From: an uncultured Collinsella sp.
GTDB lineage: Bacteria > Actinomycetota > Coriobacteriia > Coriobacteriales > Coriobacteriaceae
Length of the DNA stretch: 14,060 bases
NCBI GenBank assembly: GCA_958407555.1
Contig: CATYJC010000044.1
Span: 1-14,060, forward strand
Reading direction: 5' to 3'
Shown here: one piece after another, positions 12,652 to 14,060 of the stretch
Layout of the letters: the number at the start of each line of letters is the position of its first letter
How positions within the stretch are numbered: the first letter of the stretch is position 1
The notes under the pieces: generated by a model
The model's input: the letters and a program-made list of their open reading frames with translations, nothing else
Told to the model about the DNA's origin: nothing
The model's database searches: none
Position numbers and translations under genes: made by a program

Positions 12652-13209
12652 TTAGCGGCCCATCATCCTAAAGAATCGCTCCTCGAGCGACGGATCGGTC
12701 TCAAAGACGCCGCGACGAGCAAGCGTCACGGTCTTGGTACCGGGCTTTTGCACGCCGCGCATGGTCATGCACATATGCTCGGCTTCCATCAGCACGATCG
12801 CTCCTTGGGGAGCAAGATATTCCATGAGGGCATCGGCAACCTGTGTACACAGCTGCTCCTGCAGCTGCAGACGACGAGCATAGACCTCAACCGTGCGAGC
12901 AAGCTTAGACAGACCCGCCACGCGACCGTTAGGGATATAGCCGATCGCAGCCTTACCATAAAACGGCAGCAGATGGTGCTCGCACAGCGAGTAAAACGTG
13001 ATGTCGCGCTCGATAACTAAATCGTTCGAAGCGACGGCAAAAGTTTTGGACAGGTGCTCCTCAGCGCTCTGGTCCATGCCGCCGGCAATCTCGCCATACA
13101 TGCGGGCGACGCGTGCCGGCGTCTCCAGCAGGCCCTCACGAGTTGGGTCCTCGCCTATGCCCTCAAGCAACAGCTTTATGGCGGTCTCAACTTTTTCCTG
13201 ATCGACCAT
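12652..13209 (-). CDS. folE: GTP cyclohydrolase I
   Basis: The 185-residue protein catalyses the first step of folate synthesis, GTP to 7,8-dihydroneopterin triphosphate, as a homodecamer. Zinc ligands are Cys76 and His79 in SLCEHHLLPF and Cys147 in EHMCMTMRGVQKPG. The catalytic His78 and the GLSKLARTVEVYARRLQLQE helix (99-118) are present. The N-terminus carries the usual EDPTREGLLETPARVARMY segment (20-38). Length is normal for the bacterial form. ATG 13209 has GAGG five bases upstream. It heads the folate row and is 66 bases downstream of nrdG, with a possible own promoter at 13244-13249. Confidence 0.97.
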   Translation of the reverse strand: MVDQEKVETAIKLLLEGIGEDPTREGLLETPARVARMYGEIAGGMDQSAEEHLSKTFAVASNDLVIERDITFYSLCEHHLLPFYGKAAIGYIPNGRVAGLSKLARTVEVYARRLQLQEQLCTQVADALMEYLAPQGAIVLMEAEHMCMTMRGVQKPGTKTVTLARRGVFETDPSLEERFFRMMGR

Positions 13210-13243
13210 CTAGGCCTCACTCTTCCGATTTTGCGTTCGCGCT

Positions 13244-13249
13244 ATGGTA
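13244..13249 (-). promoter_or_regulatory. Candidate -10 element of the folE-HD-folB row
   Basis: Leftward TACCAT lies 34 bases before the folE start; a TTGTGG 19 bases further upstream could be a poor -35. The nrdG stop is only 27 bases away, so read-through from nrdG is an equally good source of transcription. Confidence 0.3.
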
Positions 13250-13275
13250 CCACGCCCTCCGGCATCGGCCACAAG

Positions 13276-13857
13276 CTACATAGTATGGGTCGAATAGACC
13301 GGATCGTCTCGCCAAAGCTCCACAGCGTCGCAAAGCGAAACGCCCTCGCGCGCGGCACGAGTGCGCGTGGCGTTCATGTCGATCACCCGCTGATTACTCG
13401 AACCCCTAAAACGCAAGGAGATATCGTACAGGTCTTGAACGAACGGGCCGTCCACCAACATATCGAGGCAGGCAAGGATACGGTCCGTCACCTCGGTATG
13501 ATGACGGCCGCCCGGCATAAGTTCCTCGAGCACGTCGCCGGTAAAGCACCAAATGGTCTTCCCCGACTCCACAGGATAGGCCGCACGCACGCGTTCGATA
13601 AAGTCAACGAGACCCGCCTGATTCTCGGGTTCCATGGGCTCGCCACCCAGAATCGTCAGGCCATCAATAAAGGGATGGTCAAGACTCTCGATAATCTTGT
13701 CCTCGACGGCACGGTCGAACGGTTCACCCGCGGCAAAGTCCCACGCGACGGAGTTAAAGCAATTTTTGCACCCGCGACGGCACCCGCTCACAAACAGAGA
13801 AGTACGAACACCTTCCCCATCAGCAATGTCGAAATACTTAATGTTCGCGTATTTCAT
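13276..13857 (-). CDS. nrdG: Anaerobic ribonucleoside-triphosphate reductase activating protein (radical SAM)
   Basis: The 193-residue radical-SAM activase places the glycyl radical on NrdD, allowing deoxynucleotide synthesis without oxygen. The [4Fe-4S] motif is CRRGCKNC (Cys26, Cys30, Cys33), the CX3CX2C form. It is preceded by FDIADGEGVRTSLFVSGC and followed by the SAM-binding TILGGEPM (68-75). Length suits NrdG more than the longer pyruvate formate-lyase activases. The C-terminal DLYDISLRFRGSSNQRVIDM is also typical of NrdG. The frame is open to 14013, but ATG 13857 follows GGGAGAG and gives the normal family start MKYANIKYFD. nrdD is not adjacent on the left and may lie outside the window or elsewhere. 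Confidence 0.95.
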   Translation of the reverse strand: MKYANIKYFDIADGEGVRTSLFVSGCRRGCKNCFNSVAWDFAAGEPFDRAVEDKIIESLDHPFIDGLTILGGEPMEPENQAGLVDFIERVRAAYPVESGKTIWCFTGDVLEELMPGGRHHTEVTDRILACLDMLVDGPFVQDLYDISLRFRGSSNQRVIDMNATRTRAAREGVSLCDAVELWRDDPVYSTHTM

Positions 13858-13872
13858 AGGTAACTCTCCCGG

Positions 13873-13956
13873 GAGGCCGGGACATATCATCCCGTCCTCA
13901 AACATTCTCGGCCTGCGGCCTTCGAAACTGCGGGCGGGACGATATGTCCCGGCCTC
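13873..13956. repeat. Long imperfect inverted repeat, hairpin or MITE-like element, upstream of nrdG
   Basis: The arms 13873-13897 and 13932-13956 are 25 bases each and complementary except for two positions; the outer 16 bases (GAGGCCGGGACATATC / GATATGTCCCGGCCTC) match perfectly. The 34-base centre contains a smaller GGCC-TGC-GGCC hairpin. An eight-base direct repeat GGTAACTC flanks the unit at 13859-13866 and 13965-13972, six and eight bases outside the arms. This could be a miniature element with a target duplication, or a structured 5' leader for nrdG. The rest of 13858-14060 holds only a leftward TATACT (13998-13993) with no good -35 and the possible gene start at 13974. Confidence 0.6.
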
Positions 13957-13973
13957 ATGCAAAGGGTAACTCA

Positions 13974-14060
13974 ATGAACGAAGCGAACATCGAGTATAGG
14001 GTTCGAGGTCCAATAAATACTTTGTTGCAGCTCAACCGACTCCGCAAGCAAACCGTTGTT
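13974..14060 (+). CDS. Possible start of a rightward gene, cut by the window edge
   Basis: ATG 13974 has AAAGGG seven bases upstream and opens a frame of 29 codons that runs to the window edge without a stop. The predicted start reads MNEANIEYRVRGPINTLLQL, with a basic continuation. I recognise no family. Codon use (AGG, ATA, AAT, ACT, TTG) is unlike the G/C-ending neighbours, so it is either acquired DNA or not coding. A six-codon ORF starting at 13957 ends with TGA overlapping this ATG. If real, the gene is divergent from nrdG across the inverted repeat. Confidence 0.3.
   Translation, partial: MNEANIEYRVRGPINTLLQLNRLRKQTVV

Noticed and set aside
13999..14012. tRNA-like GGTTCGAGGTCC stretch
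   Set aside because: It resembles a T-loop, but no T-stem pairing, anticodon arm or acceptor stem can be built around it.
13858..14013. N-terminal extension of NrdG to 14013
   Set aside because: It translates the inverted repeat and lacks a ribosome site; the family start MKYANIKYFD at 13857 has GGGAGAG upstream.

Overview
The window looks like chromosomal DNA from a high-GC, anaerobic, gut-type actinobacterium, most like Coriobacteriia and probably close to Collinsella. This is inferred from three things: strong G/C bias at third codon positions, an oxygen-sensitive ribonucleotide reductase activase (nrdG), and the mix of actinobacterial and Firmicute-like gene types. No rRNA, tRNA, CRISPR array, insertion sequence or prophage gene is visible. 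It reads as housekeeping and accessory-metabolic chromosome with short intergenic gaps.

Layout, left to right. (1) 1-1262: the end of a terminator, then a ketopantoate reductase-family gene (+), convergent across a shared hairpin with a 72-residue membrane protein (-). (2) 1371-2535: a secreted '3D'-domain cell-wall protein (-) with its own terminator and an A/T-rich upstream region. (3) 2435-5057: a sulfur-metabolism divergon. metY (-) and a LysR regulator (+) are transcribed apart. metY has a good promoter, a long leader with a 17-codon upstream ORF and a hairpin over that ORF's stop codon, and a dyad placed where a LysR activator would bind. (4) 5121-7641, all +: RNase HI, a Gfo/Idh/MocA oxidoreductase closely followed by an acylphosphatase, and a PerR-like Fur-family repressor. 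(5) 7656-9547, all -: a SlyD-type FKBP directly followed by a UreE-like gene (a nickel-chaperone-like pair), then, beyond a perfect 17-bp inverted repeat, a Cof-type HAD phosphatase. (6) 9668-11532, +: a cytosolic M19 dipeptidase and a YgjP-like zinc metallopeptidase. (7) 11539-13857, -: nrdG, then a folate cluster folE - HD-domain protein - folB. (8) 13858-14060: a 25-bp imperfect inverted repeat next to nrdG and the possible start of a rightward gene cut by the window edge.

Three parts deserve most attention. The metY leader is a candidate translation-dependent control element. The slyD-ureE-like pair has no urease gene in view. The HD-domain gene sits between folE and folB, where the dephosphorylation step of folate synthesis has no assigned enzyme in this window. 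No wholly new multi-gene system is obvious. Many starts were moved downstream from the longest open frame on the basis of Shine-Dalgarno spacing and family length; each such choice is explained in its entry.
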